Positions 1 to 11,197 of a DNA stretch of 64,000 bases are shown in pieces. The position numbers were made by a program, and so were the translations under genes. Location of the stretch: positions 173,731-237,730 of the forward strand of contig MEHQ01000190.1 of NCBI GenBank assembly GCA_008828725.1, written 5' to 3'. The DNA comes from Saccharina japonica. Its lineage: Eukaryota > Sar > Phaeophyceae > Laminariales > Laminariaceae. Under the pieces are notes generated by a model. It was given only the letters and a program-made list of their open reading frames with translations. It did no database searches and was not told the DNA's origin. How positions within the stretch are numbered: the first letter of the stretch is position 1; every line of letters begins with the position of its first letter.

Positions 1-506
1 GGGGGGGGGGGGGGCGAAAAAACCTAGGCGGGACCTCTGAATGATAGCGTATATTTACACGTAACCGGTTCCCCGACGTATCATGCAAGCACTGGTCACA
101 CGCGACAAATAAGTATCAATAGTACATGGCCACGTACTACGAAGTACTACAATAATATAATGATCCCGTCGAAAAACTCGAATTTTTCGACGGGATGCGT
201 GTGGATCGGATTGCTCGATCGAAAAAGTTGGGATCGAAAAACGATAATTTCCTACAGTATAAGAAAGCCCGACTACTGTGTCTCCAATCGGAAACCGACC
301 TTTTTGATCCACATATCCGACTGCATAATAATTAGCCTGAGGGGGGGGGGGGGGGGGGCGAAAAAACCTAGGCGGGACCTCTGAATGATAGCGTATATTT
401 ACACGTAACTGGTTCCCCGACGTATCATGCAAGCACTGGTCACACGCGACAAATAAGTATCAATAGTACATGGCCACGTACTACGAAGTACTACAATAAT
501 ATAATG
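1..506. repeat. Direct repeat of about 165 bp, two copies
   Basis: Positions 1-162 and 341-506 are almost identical. Each starts with a run of 14-18 G, then CGAAAAAACCTAGG, and ends in ATAATATAATG. I saw one substitution between them (GTAACCGG against GTAACTGG). The 178-bp spacer holds a short hairpin near 168-196. No protein-like reading frame is present. It is a recent tandem duplication or a misassembly at the left edge. Confidence 0.85.
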
Positions 507-3039
507 GTGTGTACGATATTCATACCTGGTATTTCTGTGTACCTGGGGGTACTTTTTATAAGGGCGAGCCCGCGGTAGCTGTATACAGGCTGTGCAGTCC
601 GCCCGTTTGCGCTCTTATATTACCGCCGTTCGTACTGATGAGTACAACAGCGTTGACGTTGCTGTCCGAAGTCCGGAGTGCTGTCTATGCCCCAGCCACA
701 ATTGCCGGAAGCGACCATATTCTTATTAATTCAGCTCCACGCCGTCTGAATTAAAGAAAATTATTATTAATACGTCAGCTGTGAGTTGCGGCCTGAATCT
801 CTAGACCGTTAACCCTGCAGCTCCTCTCCCCGTTTTGCCTTCTCTTGTTTGCCCATGACTTAACAGACGTCGGCAGGGACAGCAACATCCGTGCTTCCAA
901 GCTGCCACCACGACGAGCGGCACCGATATCGAAGGGCACCGCTAACGGTGCTGCGGATGGGACAACGCTTGGCGTCTCGAGTCCGTCGGCAACATCAGCC
1001 ATCGGCCCAAAAAAAGAAGTGGAGACCCCCCCCCCCCCCCCACCCGCCTGCGCCTTGCAACGACGAGCGATATCGAGCTGGCTGCCGCTGTTTGGTGGAT
1101 CCAGCGACATCACGTCACGACAGCCGACCTCCCAGTCTCGTTATGTGCGAACCGTATAACACGAGTGTGTGTACCGTATCACATGGGTGATAACATAGCA
1201 AATCCTCCTCAAACGATTTTTCCAATGCGCTGATTATCTCGACAACGGGAGAAAGTGCGAACGCCAAGCGATGCGTCTGTGGAACCAGATCTCGACGAGA
1301 TCTCTTCCCAAACCCACCAATTCCTGTGTGTGTCCCCCTCCCTTCCCCTGTTTTGGAGAAAATCGGCTCGGGATTTTTTTCCCGGGGGTTGTGCTATCTT
1401 AACACCCGGGTGATAACGGTACGCGTGGGTGTTTCTGGCCGGTTCGAGAGCTTCGACGAAAATCGAGCCGGTCACTCCCCCCCCCTCCCCTCTTCCCTCA
1501 AGTCTTGGATCCCATGTTTGATCTTGGGGGTGGAGGTTTCAGCTTAAATTTCGAAAGCTATCGAACTTTTTTATCGTTTTGTTTGTTTTGTTGGCCCATT
1601 GCGACCATTCACCGGAGTTGGGGTCTCCTCCGCGTGTGGGAGCAGGCTTTGATATATCAGCTGCCCACTACAAGGAACCTAAGCCTAGTTTCGAGCATCC
1701 GCACGCAGAATACCAGCCCCACCCCCTTCAGGAGAAGGGCACGACTTCAGGCTGCGCGCAGCGGCAGCCATGGACGAAAACGAGCGCACATCCCAACGTG
1801 TGAATTCGCACGCCCCCAGCTGCCTCCGTTCTTGCCGAGGCTCCCCAACCCTTGACCTACTCGTAATTTTATTTTGTCCGGAACAAAAGTCCGCCCTAGA
1901 ACACCTATTTTTGAAAACATGTCGGCTATATGATACAGTAGTTCAGATGTACCAGGTACGTATTTTTTTTGGTAATTTCCCTACTAAATACCATATGGTT
2001 GGTTATGTGCCCCGGTTATACTACCGACACCAATCGTGTGTCTAAAACATTTGTCGTTTGACCATTCGTTGTATATACATACAGACAGTCGGTCCCCTTT
2101 GCCTCTCTAACCATTCATCTCGTCAATCGGTGGGTGCCTTTCCATCTTCCGCGTTTTTACCCAATCGGCGGGGACGCACGGCATCTTCCAGGCTTGGGTG
2201 CACGCCCGGTCGGGGTTGCTGCACGTAGCCACTTTTCGTGTCGCGCAGCAACGACCCGAAAGCTCCCCCGGTAAGCCCCACGGCAGCAGCAAAGGCGTTG
2301 TTGACACCGTCGCGGAAGCAGTCGACTCAAAGTACATCGTCGCCGACCGGCAAGCACTAGATCAGAGACGAACTCCCACTGGCATTCCTTACTCGGGGAG
2401 GGAGGTTGGTCGGTCGCCCTTGAGCACCGGTGTGCCGGAATGCAATGCCAGCCTACAAAAAGTCTCTCCTTCTTCGAGACATGCTTTCACGGGAGGCGGC
2501 GAGGGCGAAGGGCGGGGTTGGCGAGCGACGGAGGGGGGCGCGCGGCAGCGAGAGGTTTCGTTCGACTGGGATAGGGCGGTCGTCGTGGGAAGCGGTGGCA
2601 AGGGGGGGAGGCAGTATCAGCCGCCTGATGCGGTAACGTCTCAACCTGTGCGCTGTGCCGAGAATAAAAACTTGGGTCGTTCCGGGGAGCTCGGAGAGGC
2701 TCGAGAGGACCCGGCTCAGCCGCCTAGCCACGAGGTCTTGGCGTGGTTGAGGTGAGAGGCACGTTTTTTTTTTTGTCTATCAAGCCACGCTGTCTCCGCG
2801 TGCATGTGCTGCTTGCGTGTGGGTTCGTCAGGGTATATCCGCCCAACTCTTTTTTTTGGCGGTCACCAAGGCTGGCGATCGAGTTAGATCATTTGTGCGG
2901 GGTAGAAAACCTGTGCTCTGCACAAGGGGGATTATTGTATCACGTAGTGTGTATACGGTAAGGCAATCACGAGGCAGTTGCATAGTGCTCCCATTGTTGT
3001 CTCGGGAAGTGGCCACACCAGCAATTAAATTACCTCATT
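507..3039. other. Gene-poor stretch; no gene recognised
   Basis: No known family or phase-linked set of exons was found here. A long open frame on the plus strand (2198-2755) and a 67-codon frame on the minus strand (stop at 2123-2125, Gly/Ala-rich) overlap each other, so at most one can be coding. The minus frame has some protein-like character and could be a terminal exon of a gene reading leftward. A run of 15 or more C lies near 1026. First exons of the CD225 gene could also lie here. Confidence 0.4.
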
Positions 3040-3265
3040 GAAGCTGTCATCCATGTGCAAGTCCGCCTCACAAGCGGTTCTCAACAGGATGCAGCTCACC
3101 CTTCATGCGACTCGCCCGATACCTCACGGCGCTTCGCGCTTGGTGCAAGCAATGTCTGCCTGGTTGGTGAAAACCCAACGTGCTCCGTCCCGGCATTGTA
3201 GGGATGCGAGGGTCTGTGGTCATACGACTACGGCCATGCACGACATGAGAACCGGCCGTGCATGA
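3040..3265 (-). repeat. Dispersed poly-G-headed repeat, family P, copy 1
   Basis: Read on the minus strand this is one copy of an unidentified dispersed family with the core GCATGGCCGTAGTCGTATGA, followed by GACCCTCGCATCC, then GGGACGGAGCACG, then ACCAAGCGCGAAGCGCCGTG. Other copies lie near 5.3, 8.0, 18.0, 28.7, 37.6, 42.4, 54.4 and 54.7 kb. The head of the element is next to a poly-G run (poly-C on the plus strand here). No open frame is conserved. Confidence 0.8.
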
Positions 3266-3356
3266 AAAGGAAGTACCCCCCCGCCGCCGCGCTACGACCA
3301 ACCCCACCTCCACCCCCCGCCCCAACCCTCCACCGTCTGCCTCGCGCATCTTCCAT

Positions 3357-6131
3357 ATGGGCAGCTGCATTTGCTGCTGCTGTCCGATCGGTGCAATCGC
3401 CATCCTCCGCGCGAGAGAGGTTCCGCGTAGGTATCGGGCTGGAGACCACGAGGTACGTACGAGCTTTGTCTTTGTCTGTCTCACCCTCTGGTGCTGTGTT
3501 CTCTAGGCCGCCGGGGGCGAGAGAGAGAGAACCCCCCCCCCCCTGACGCATGCTACGGCAGAGGTGGGCACCATGTTACAGAGTTTTCTGAGGCTCCCTC
3601 CTCACGTGAGGAGCTCTATACCAATACTAAGTAAAACAAAAAACTGATCTTGGAGAAAAATTGTATGGGCTACGCTACGTACGTGATGAACAATCCCATG
3701 GCTTATAAATAGGTATACAACGAAAAATACTCGGGAACACAAGAATGAAAGTCCCGACGAGTTTGTGGGTTACGAAGCCCCCCTCGTGATTCAGAAAAAA
3801 AAACGTTTCAGCCAAAAAAAGTGCTACGTACTCGTGCCTCTATCGTAGCACGCGTCCCCTTCCGGGCAGCCATCGCGTGCCTATTTGGGGCGGTGCTTAA
3901 CCCTTTTAGAACTGCAGTCCCGTTTTGGGGACAAACCACTCCAATTCTAAGTAATTTGTCCCCAAAACGGGACTGCAGTTCTAAAAGGGTTAACGAACCC
4001 TCTTGTCGGGCCTTCATATAGGAAACAAAATGGCGATACAAACTGACGGTTGCAGCAATGGCCACTGCGTTGGTATTCGTAGGAGGTATACAAAAGTGGT
4101 GTCCGAGTTTCCAACGCAAGGAGCCGTGCGGCACACGGGCGCAAGCAACAATATTCTAATACGACCCCGTACTGCTGGGGGCCCCTCACGCTGTGCTCGG
4201 AGACGCCTGATAACCACTAAAGTTGTCATTTTTTTAGTTGCCATCCCTTAAAAGGGGTCCGGTCCCGAAAAGGGATATTTAGGGCTGGGCACTGGCTGAC
4301 TTAGCCAGTAGCGATGTATACTGTCGTCGAAATCAATCAGTATACTGGATTGCAGCAGTACATTGTCTCTCCTTTCTCTTCTCTCCTTCCGAAACGCATT
4401 TATTTGGTGGGTTTCCGCACTGTAATATGGCGTGTTTCTTGGATGTACATGAGAAAAAAACTACTGGCAGATATACTGGCCGGGTCAATCAGTAGATTAC
4501 TACTGCCAGTAGATTACTACTGCCATTACGTACTGTGTCAGTGCCCAGCCCTAGGATATTTTAAGCCCGTTTGGAACTCAAAGATAGCGACCAAAAATAC
4601 AAAAAACGACACGTTTGGTCCTTCTTCTTCGAACCGGTCTGCAGGTAGTGTGAGCGCGGCCCAACACGAGTATATAGACATCATGCTGTGCTCTCGCTTG
4701 CGCTGTACGACTCCTTAAGCTTTGCAGTTCGGACACCAAAACCTATCACCCCCCAACCACGCGATGGTCGATGCTACAGCAGCAGTGGGTACTCCGATTT
4801 AAGAGCGTTCGGGGTTTTAAGAGCGGTCAAATCGACACGTCCCGTCTATATACTAAAAGCTAGATATTGCCTACTATAGATAAGAGCAATGTGTAGTTAA
4901 GAGCGCTTGTTTTGGCTTGTCACGAGGCGCTCTTAAATCGGGGTACCCACCGTAAATATGATCGTCGTTTTTTTCTTCTGAAGTTCCAAAACGGTTAAAG
5001 TGGCGGGATTGTGGAGGGGTGGTGGTCGCCGTTGATGCCATTTATTGTATCGAAGATGCAAGGCCTTTTGTGGGACGGGGAAGGGTTGGATTGATGGCTC
5101 ATGGGCCATCGAAGCAGCATGTTTTACGCTCGCGTGTCGAAGTAGTTGTTTTTCCCGGAGCGTTCGCTTGTGGTCGTTCTGTTTTGCTGAGTCTGATCGA
5201 AATCCGACCCGATCAAGCCAAGTCGACGAGCGCTTGGAGAGCTAAGGGGGCATTCCTAAAGCACCAGAACACAGCAGCGGCAGCAGCAACACGGATCCTG
5301 CCACTGCCCAGAGGGGGTGTACTTCATTTTCATGCATGGCCGTAGTCGTATGACCATAGACACTGTCCAGAGGGGGGGGACAAAACATAAGTGGGAGGGG
5401 GGGGGGCGTTTAGATCGAGGTTGAGGCTATAGGTCCGGCGATTCTATGTTTTACAATTTTTCGTTAGACACCTACTGTAAGCCCATGGGATTTGATTGTG
5501 TATCGGGTTTAGGTTTGCTATTTTTCTGGAAGTCGGTTGTTGGGTGAGAGGTATTGACCCTCCTTGAGTGAGGAAAGAGTCTCATATTGTTTTCGACACT
5601 ACAGTACACCCACCGTGGCACGCGTCCCTCCACGCGTTTCATCCTTATTTGCCTTCGGTCACACGTGTTAATTTGTTTTTAGTCGTGTCGTCATCTCCCC
5701 TCCGTTTACTTCGTTGGGGAAGGGGGGGGGGGGCATGGGCGACCTCGCCGCTCAATGCGCGGCGTTTGACAATGTGCGGCGCATGATTGTGGTGATTAGT
5801 GTTCCACCTGCGGCTCGGTGTTAGGGTTTTCGCTGCGCCCCCCCCCCCCCCCCTCGTGGCGTGTGGACAAGTAGATAGCCCCATACCCCTTTTACCTCCC
5901 GCCTATATGCGCTATAACCCATCACGTTGGCCCTTCCTTCCTCACAAAACCGACTGTCCTATGCTATCCTGTCCTGTTCTCTGTTCTTCTCAGGGGGCTC
6001 TGCGGTCGTCCATCGCGGCGCACAAGTGGTCCGTGGTTGCGATCGGCGTGGGGTTGTTCTTCACCATTATCAGGGTGGGGTTGTACTTCCTCTACAATAA
6101 GTACAGCTGCACGCACCTTTGTTTATTCTAG
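3357..6131 (+). CDS. CD225/dispanin (IFITM-family) membrane protein, two exons seen
   Basis: The exons are 3357-3452 and 5994-6131, joined in phase 0 (GAG|GTACGT donor, TTCTTCTCAG acceptor, TAG stop at 6129). The 77 residues seen carry the CD225 signature: a Cys cluster and CCCCPIGAIAIL at the end of the first membrane segment, then the loop RYRAGDHEGALRSS. The second membrane segment is WSVVAIGVGLFFTII, with a basic/aromatic tail. Cys 4 and 6-9 are placed like the S-palmitoylated cysteines of animal IFITMs. In known relatives this fold sits in membranes and, in IFITMs, hinders fusion; the role here is unknown. The frame is open upstream with a Pro-rich stretch (3270-3356) like the N-termini of dispanins, so the true start may be earlier. 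Alternatively the exon begins at 3365, after GGGCAG. The last nine codons lie in the first unit of a minisatellite. Confidence 0.8.
3548..3853. mobile_element. MITE, family M4 (GCATGCTACGATAGAGG ends)
   Basis: The ends are GCATGCTACGGCAGAGGTG and CCTCTATCGTAGCACGC, imperfect inverted repeats. Inside are GTGAGGAGCTC and CCATGGC motifs shared with copies at 13.7, 14.0 and 22.2 kb. It has no coding capacity and lies in the CD225 intron. Confidence 0.75.
3897..3993. mobile_element. TTAA-flanked MITE, family M1, intact copy
   Basis: The element is 97 bp including TTAA on both sides. Its arms are near-perfect inverted repeats (CCCTTTTAGAACTGCAGTCC and its complement), so almost the whole element can fold into one hairpin. 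A TTAA target duplication is the hallmark of piggyBac-type transposition. Related copies or fragments occur near 10.1, 13.6, 14.4, 15.4, 19.4, 23.0, 27.7, 28.0, 37.2, 37.8, 43.8, 45.9, 55.2 and 57.3-57.6 kb, sharing GGGGACAAACTACTTGGAAT. Confidence 0.85.
4280..4553. mobile_element. hAT-like MITE with TAGGGCTGGGCACTG ends
   Basis: The inverted ends are TAGGGCTGGGCACTG and CAGTGCCCAGCCCTA. GGATATT(T) flanks both sides, a 7-8 bp target duplication as made by hAT transposases. The interior holds repeats of CAGTAGATTACTACTGC. No transposase is present. Confidence 0.85.
4785..4950. mobile_element. MITE, family M2 (GTGGGTACCCCGATT ends)
   Basis: The ends GTGGGTACTCCGATTTAAGA and its complement at the right (TCTTAAATCGGGGTACCCAC) form inverted repeats. 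A second copy at 37,021-37,298 is interrupted by an M1 element. Confidence 0.8.
5318..5362 (+). repeat. Family P fragment
   Basis: A short piece of the dispersed family, TTTCATGCATGGCCGTAGTC onward, preceded by a G run. It is broken off after ATGACCATAGACAC. Confidence 0.7.
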
Positions 6132-7035
6132 GTCCTCGCGTTGTCGGCGGGGTACCTCGGGCGCTGCTGCCTCTGCTGCGGTATACCCGCGTTGTTTTTG
6201 TTCGGTTTTCAAATGTAATGTCGCATCTGGTATGTACAAATTCTTGTGCTAACCCCTTGGGGAGTTCGGAGGGGGAAACGTTGCACGTATATACCTGTCT
6301 CTGTTTTAGATTTTCGCGTTGTCAGCGGGGTACTGCGGACGCTGCTGCTGCTGCCGCCGCCCCATACCCTATTTTTTGTTTTGATTTTGATTTTAATGTA
6401 ACGTGGCATCTGGTATGTACAGATTCTTGTGTTAGCCCCTTGGGGAGTTCAGAAGGGGAAAAGTTGCACGTATGTACCTGTCTTTTTTCAGGGTTTCGCG
6501 TTGTCAACGGGGTACAGCGGACACTGCTTTTGCTGTTGCCGCTGCCGCTGCTTACCATATTTTTTTGTTGTTTTTGTTTTTGATGTAATGTCGCATCTGG
6601 TATGTACAAATACTTGTGGTAGCCCCTTGGGGAGTTCAGAGGGGAAAAGTTGCACGTATGTACCTGTCTTTGTTTTAGGTTCTCGCGTTGTCACCGGGGT
6701 ACCGCTGCTGCTGCTTCTGCTCTTGCTGCTGCCGCCGCTTACTCGATTGTTTTGTTGTTTTGTTGTTTTTTATGCAATGTCGCATCTGGTATGTACAAAT
6801 TATTGTGTAAGCCCCTTGGGGAGTTCAGAGGGGGGAAAGTTGCACGTATATATCTGTCATTGTTTTAGGTCTTGTCAGCGGGGTACCGCTGCTGCTGCTG
6901 CTGCTGCCGCCGCCGCCGCCGCCGCCTACCCGTTGTATGTTGTTTTTGTTTTAATGTATTGTCGCATCTGGTGTGTACATATTCTTGTTTTTATCCCCTT
7001 TAGGAAGTTCAGAGGGGACAAGTGTCGAAATAGAG
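6105..7035 (+). repeat. Minisatellite, about 183-bp unit, five copies
   Basis: Each unit contains TTGCACGTATGTACCTGTCT, TTGTTTTAGG, CGCGTTGTC(A)GCGGGGTAC, a (GCT/GCC)n run, ATGTCGCATCTGGTATGTAC and CCCCTTGGGGAGTTCAGAGG. The array begins inside the last exon of the CD225 gene, so that gene's stop codon is in the first unit. Every unit carries a good 3' splice-site-like sequence (pyrimidine run then TTTTAG or TTTCAG), followed by an open Ala-rich or Cys-rich frame. Confidence 0.85.
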
Positions 7036-7161
7036 TGAAGACTACAGCGTCGGTTGTCTGAAGCAATCCGGGCTGCTGGGGGAGGTTGTCTGTCGTAGAT
7101 GGAGTACCCGGATTCCAACGGAAATAGTTGCCACGACACGCCCGCTACATGAAACTGCAGT

Positions 7162-7343
7162 AGGGCCCCCCCCCCCCACATAAGGTGGTCTGAGTAAGGC
7201 GATATCCCGATATAAGGCGGTCAAAACCGCTTGGCGCGACTGGGAAATTGCACTCATGACCTGGAATGAATAAGGCGGCTTCCCCCGATAAGGCGATCAT
7301 GTTGCTGTCTCTGGCACACCACCGCCTTACTAGGGGACCCCTG
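7162..7343. mobile_element. MITE, family M9, copy 1 (AATAAGGCGG ends)
   Basis: This is the inverse-oriented relative of the copy at 59,562-59,736. Both share CCGCTTGGCGCGACTGGG(G), the words ATAAGGCGGC and ACCGCCTTA, and GGGGTCCCC ends. The left end here has run into a poly-C tract. Confidence 0.75.
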
Positions 7344-7984
7344 CTGTGCTCGTACGGCGCGCTCACACCTATAGAGGACGGTGGGTAAGACCACATTTGC
7401 CAATTGTATTGTATCTGTATTTGGGTCCCAGCCGCCCTTTCTTCCGGCTGGGTTCGGAGTCCAAGGGGTAGTCGTTTCCGTTGGCGAATGAGCGAAGATC
7501 CCCCGTCTAGGTTCGTGCTTGCAGCGTTCCCCCTCGCGGTATGGCTAAATCGGTGATCGTTGAAGACACCGCCTTTTGCCGTTCTCTGCGATCTTATGTA
7601 CTGCCGTGGTGTGCGAGTACGAGAAAGAGTTGTGTGTGTTTTGCCCTTTTCTCCAAATACTCCCCCGCTTTGTTCTTTGTCCCCCTTTTTATATTGTGAT
7701 TCCCCAGGGGTTAAGGATGTGTTGAAGTTGCGGGCTGTATTTACGCAAAAATAGGCCACTCTTTGGGCTGTGGTCATAATCTCTCGTCAAGGAGCTACCG
7801 TGACCATGTAAGAGAGGGTCGGGAAGGACGTTATTGATATGTGTAGTTTGCATGGTCCTTTTTTTTGCTACTTTGACCGTTTTTAGCACAACCTCTTGGG
7901 GTGATGTATCGAATTTTGATGGCTATGGGTTCGAATTACAGCGACGACTACCGTTTTGAGCCTTCGGTTACACGGGGGGGGGGG

Positions 7985-8196
7985 AGGGGGGGTACTCATG
8001 TCATGCATGGCTGTAGTCGTATGACCGTAGACCCTCGCATCCTTTCAATGCCGAGACGGAGCACGTGGGGTGTTCACCGACCAGGCAAGCATTTTTTGTA
8101 CCAAGCGCGAAGCGGCGAGAGGCGTTCAGTGAGTCGCATGAAGGGTGTGCTGCATCATCCTACCTAGAACCGCTTGTGCGGTGGGCTTTCTTGCAT
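7985..8196 (+). repeat. Family P, fuller copy
   Basis: A poly-G run (GGGGGGGGGGGAGGGGGGGG) is followed by GTACTCATGTCATGCATGGC. The family core follows through GAAGGGTGTGCTGCATCATC and GAACCGCTTGTGCGG. There is no conserved frame. Confidence 0.8.
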
Positions 8197-9636
8197 ATGG
8201 AGGAGGGGCATTGCTCGTTAGTGATAGACGGGGTGAGGGAGTGAAGGGTGGCTCGTTTAAGAGCCAGACGCGACTTCCCGTAGCGCACTGCTCGCGAAAA
8301 GAATGAGTCCGAGACAGGGCCACTACCGCCGACCATCTCCAAGGTTGGCGTCGCCGCTATGAATGGTTGACGCTGGTGATTTTTTTCCGTGCAAAGTGGA
8401 CCCGTGTTTTATACGCCGCGATAAGGAATAACTGTTACCGATTTGGTGTGAAGCATGTTGTTTTTCGTTTTTGTTTGTTTGTTTTTTTTCCGCGCGTGCT
8501 GTCTTCGCCGGAAACCGTAGGACCCAGAGTGTTCAGCGAACGAGGAGGTGATCGTGATTCACGTGCGAGTTAGTGGTTTGCTCGTTGAATTGGCGGTAAC
8601 GCAGCCTTGCGCCTGCAGGAAGAGTGCACGGGGTTTACAGCTGTTGTGCGCTTGGTGCTGTGAGCGCCGTATGCGCACAGGCGACTGGGAGCTGCCGGCG
8701 TGTCATCCCCGATCCCCGGGTTTCCCGCGTTAATTGGGTTGATATGTGGGAGAGTTTGCTTTACGATCCTCCGCCCGGATCGAAAATGCCTGCGGATACC
8801 TTGGATTTTTTTTCCTTTTCTTCTCTTTTTCTTTTTCCATGCGACGCCATTAAAAAAAGGCCCTCCAGCGGATGGCTGAAAATAAAGGTTAAAAAAAGCT
8901 CACCAAAAATTCCACATGTGAAACATGTGCCGTGTGTCAATTTTTCTTTGTTGTAGTGTACAGCGATTGTTGTTGTAGTACCCAGCGGTGCTGCCGTGGC
9001 GGCAACAGCGCAAACTGCTTCGACCTTGGACGCGTGAGTCCAGGCGTATATTGTATCACCCAATGCTGTACGGCTTACTTCGGGTTTCCAGAGCGCCAAA
9101 GGCCTTTTTGTGTGTGGGATTCCCACCCACGTGACCCCCCTTTGACGGAGATCACGTGGTTCATAGATGTTGAGCAGTACTTTCGCCGCCGGGGCGTAAC
9201 AAGCTGCTTTCTGTTTCAGTTTCATTTTTGTTTTTTTTAGTCACCACTTTTGCTTTCGAGCCCAACTCATAAGGAGAATATTATTCGAGATCGGGAACCG
9301 ATAAAATAATAATATGTTGTTTGTTGTCCTAGAGAGAATGGGTGTTTGGTTCATATTCGTGGCTAAAATAACAGCAACGAGGCACTGTTTGGTTGATCGT
9401 GTGAGTTGGAATACCAAGTGGGTACAGCACGGAACAGTGCTGGCAGACTGGTAGAACACGCGAACAGACAGGGCTGCTGCTTTTGTAGCTGGCCAGCGGT
9501 TGCTGGGCTAGGCATTTCGTGATTTCTCATGGAATTACAGTTCCAAGCTCGGAAAGGAATGCGTGATACCGGTCGAGTGGTGCAAGCAGCGTAAATACAA
9601 CGCAATTCGAAAGATACATACAACAAAGATGCCTTT
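8197..9636. other. No feature recognised
   Basis: Both strands were read for protein families, splice-linked frames and TIR elements. Only poly-T/poly-A tracts and unsupported frames were found. It could be intron of a longer SEL1L gene or intergenic DNA. Confidence 0.4.
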
Positions 9637-9926
9637 CACACCTCGGACAGAGCATCGATTGCAACATCGTATTCTAGATCTGTCACGGCAGATCTGTAAA
9701 TAGATCTCTTCACGATCTTGAATGCTTTATCTAGCTCATCTAGGTCATGTTACCGAGTGGGACCCGTATATTCCGCATGCTCTAACGTATATAAGGCGGC
9801 GTGTTTTCTGGTTTGGATGTGTACTTCGTACGCAGATCCTGCACAACCTTTCACAGCGGCGGCTGAGGAACTACAGTAGATGATCTAGATCATGATCTAT
9901 CTGTAGATAGATCTGTCCGATGTATG
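9637..9926. mobile_element. MITE, family M6 (CACACCTCGGACAG ends)
   Basis: The ends are CACACCTCGGACAGAGCATCG and ATCTGTCCGATGTATG. The interior is rich in GATCT/AGATC words and shares CGTATATTCCGCATG-like and GATCTGTA motifs with copies at 30.7, 39.8, 48.7 and 49.8 kb. Fragments of the right end are at 11,860-11,889 and about 21,195-21,215. Confidence 0.75.
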
Positions 9927-11089
9927 GATGCGCCCGTGCCGTACGACTCCTTTTGCATCGCAACCATTGTAACTCGGACACCAACCATTTTTTTTATCAT
10001 CACCCAGTCATGCAGTGGCCGTCGCTGTAGTCGCCACTTTTTTACGTCAATTTTCCCCTCTGAAGCCCCAAGAGGGTTGCACCCACGTTTTTTTGGGGCA
10101 AACTACTTGGAATTAGTGTGGGGATATTTTTGGCAGCAGTGAAAGAGTGTACCCCTGAAACAAATCACCCCGTTGTTGGGGACGAACTTAGATACTTGGA
10201 ATTTGTGGGGGGTCATTTTTGTATTTGTACGAAGGTTAAGGCACGACCGCCCATTTCACCGGCTTGGCACGGCAATATCAACGAGGCATTGCGGCACGCT
10301 CACTCGTGACCCCGCTTTGCCAGGTATCACTTCTCAGCAAGCGAAGTGGGCTCTATTCGATGCGTTACGTACTCGTAGCATGAATGTTTCTGGACACTGG
10401 TGCGTTCATGTGAGCAGACCACTTGTCATCACCTGGCTGGCACCGCTGACTGACCAAAGAGCACAGTGTTCGCTTGGCGCTGCTTTCACACAAAACATAT
10501 CTACGTAGTAGGCATGGATGTGCGTAGTGGCCGCCGGGAGGTATGATACTGTCGCGAGTGGCGGGCATGCAGGTCGGGAGGAAACTACGCAATGCATCTT
10601 CATTTTTCTTCGGGTTACCAGTCGCGTTTACCACAAGTAAGCACGCAATACCAGTAGGAAGTAGGTGCGACAGCAAGGTCGTCGTGGAACTTCCCAAATC
10701 GAGGTTACATACTACTGCTGTAGTGTCGATGGAAGCCATACCTCTGCTTTAGGTACCGCCGTAAATCGAAGCGACTGCAGTATTCTACTGCAGTAGTAGT
10801 AGTAGTAGTGCGATACGTTGTTCCTTATACGCCTGCGATACCACCCACAACTGCTGTTAGTCCTGGACTCTACAGTAATCGGATCCAACGATTGAGAAGA
10901 GCCCCAACCGTAAACCAACAGCAAGAATATCCTCGAAGCAAAAACACGTCGCAGCCACGGCTAGAGAGGCTCCTGAGGAAGTGGAGCTTACCCCAACCCC
11001 AACAGGACGCGAAGAACGCAGCCAATCGAGTTTTTTTTTTTTTTTTCCATCCCATTTATTATTTTCGCACTTCTGTCCCTCTCCCTCCA
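9927..11089. other. Intergenic or intronic DNA with element fragments
   Basis: An M1 fragment (GGGGCAAACTACTTGGAAT) lies near 10,095 and a (GTA)n run near 10,792. No gene was recognised. Open frames of up to 124 codons on the minus strand near 10.4-10.7 kb have no family resemblance and no matching splice partners. Confidence 0.4.
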
Positions 11090-11197
11090 TAGTCGTAACT
11101 CAGATCCGGGGTCACAAAGCAGGCTCTTCTCCCTCCTTCCCACTACTCGTACGGTTCTTGCCTTGATTTTTATCGCGCAGAGGGTTCAGCATTCCCA
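11090..11197 (+). repeat. Dispersed repeat R1, copy 1
   Basis: TAGTCGTAACTCAGATCCGG, then GGTCACAAAGCAGGC and CCTTGATTTTTATCGCG. The same word order occurs at 35,545-35,660 and 40,875-40,985. This copy runs into the sequence gap. Confidence 0.7.

Noticed and set aside
2123-2326. Minus-strand Gly/Ala-rich frame as a lipid-transfer (VPS13-like) C-terminus
   Set aside because: Resemblance is loose and a longer plus-strand frame overlaps it; no linked exon was found.
6101-6131. 31-nt intron joining the CD225 exon to the first minisatellite unit
   Set aside because: Far shorter than any other intron here; reading through gives a normal stop at 6,129.
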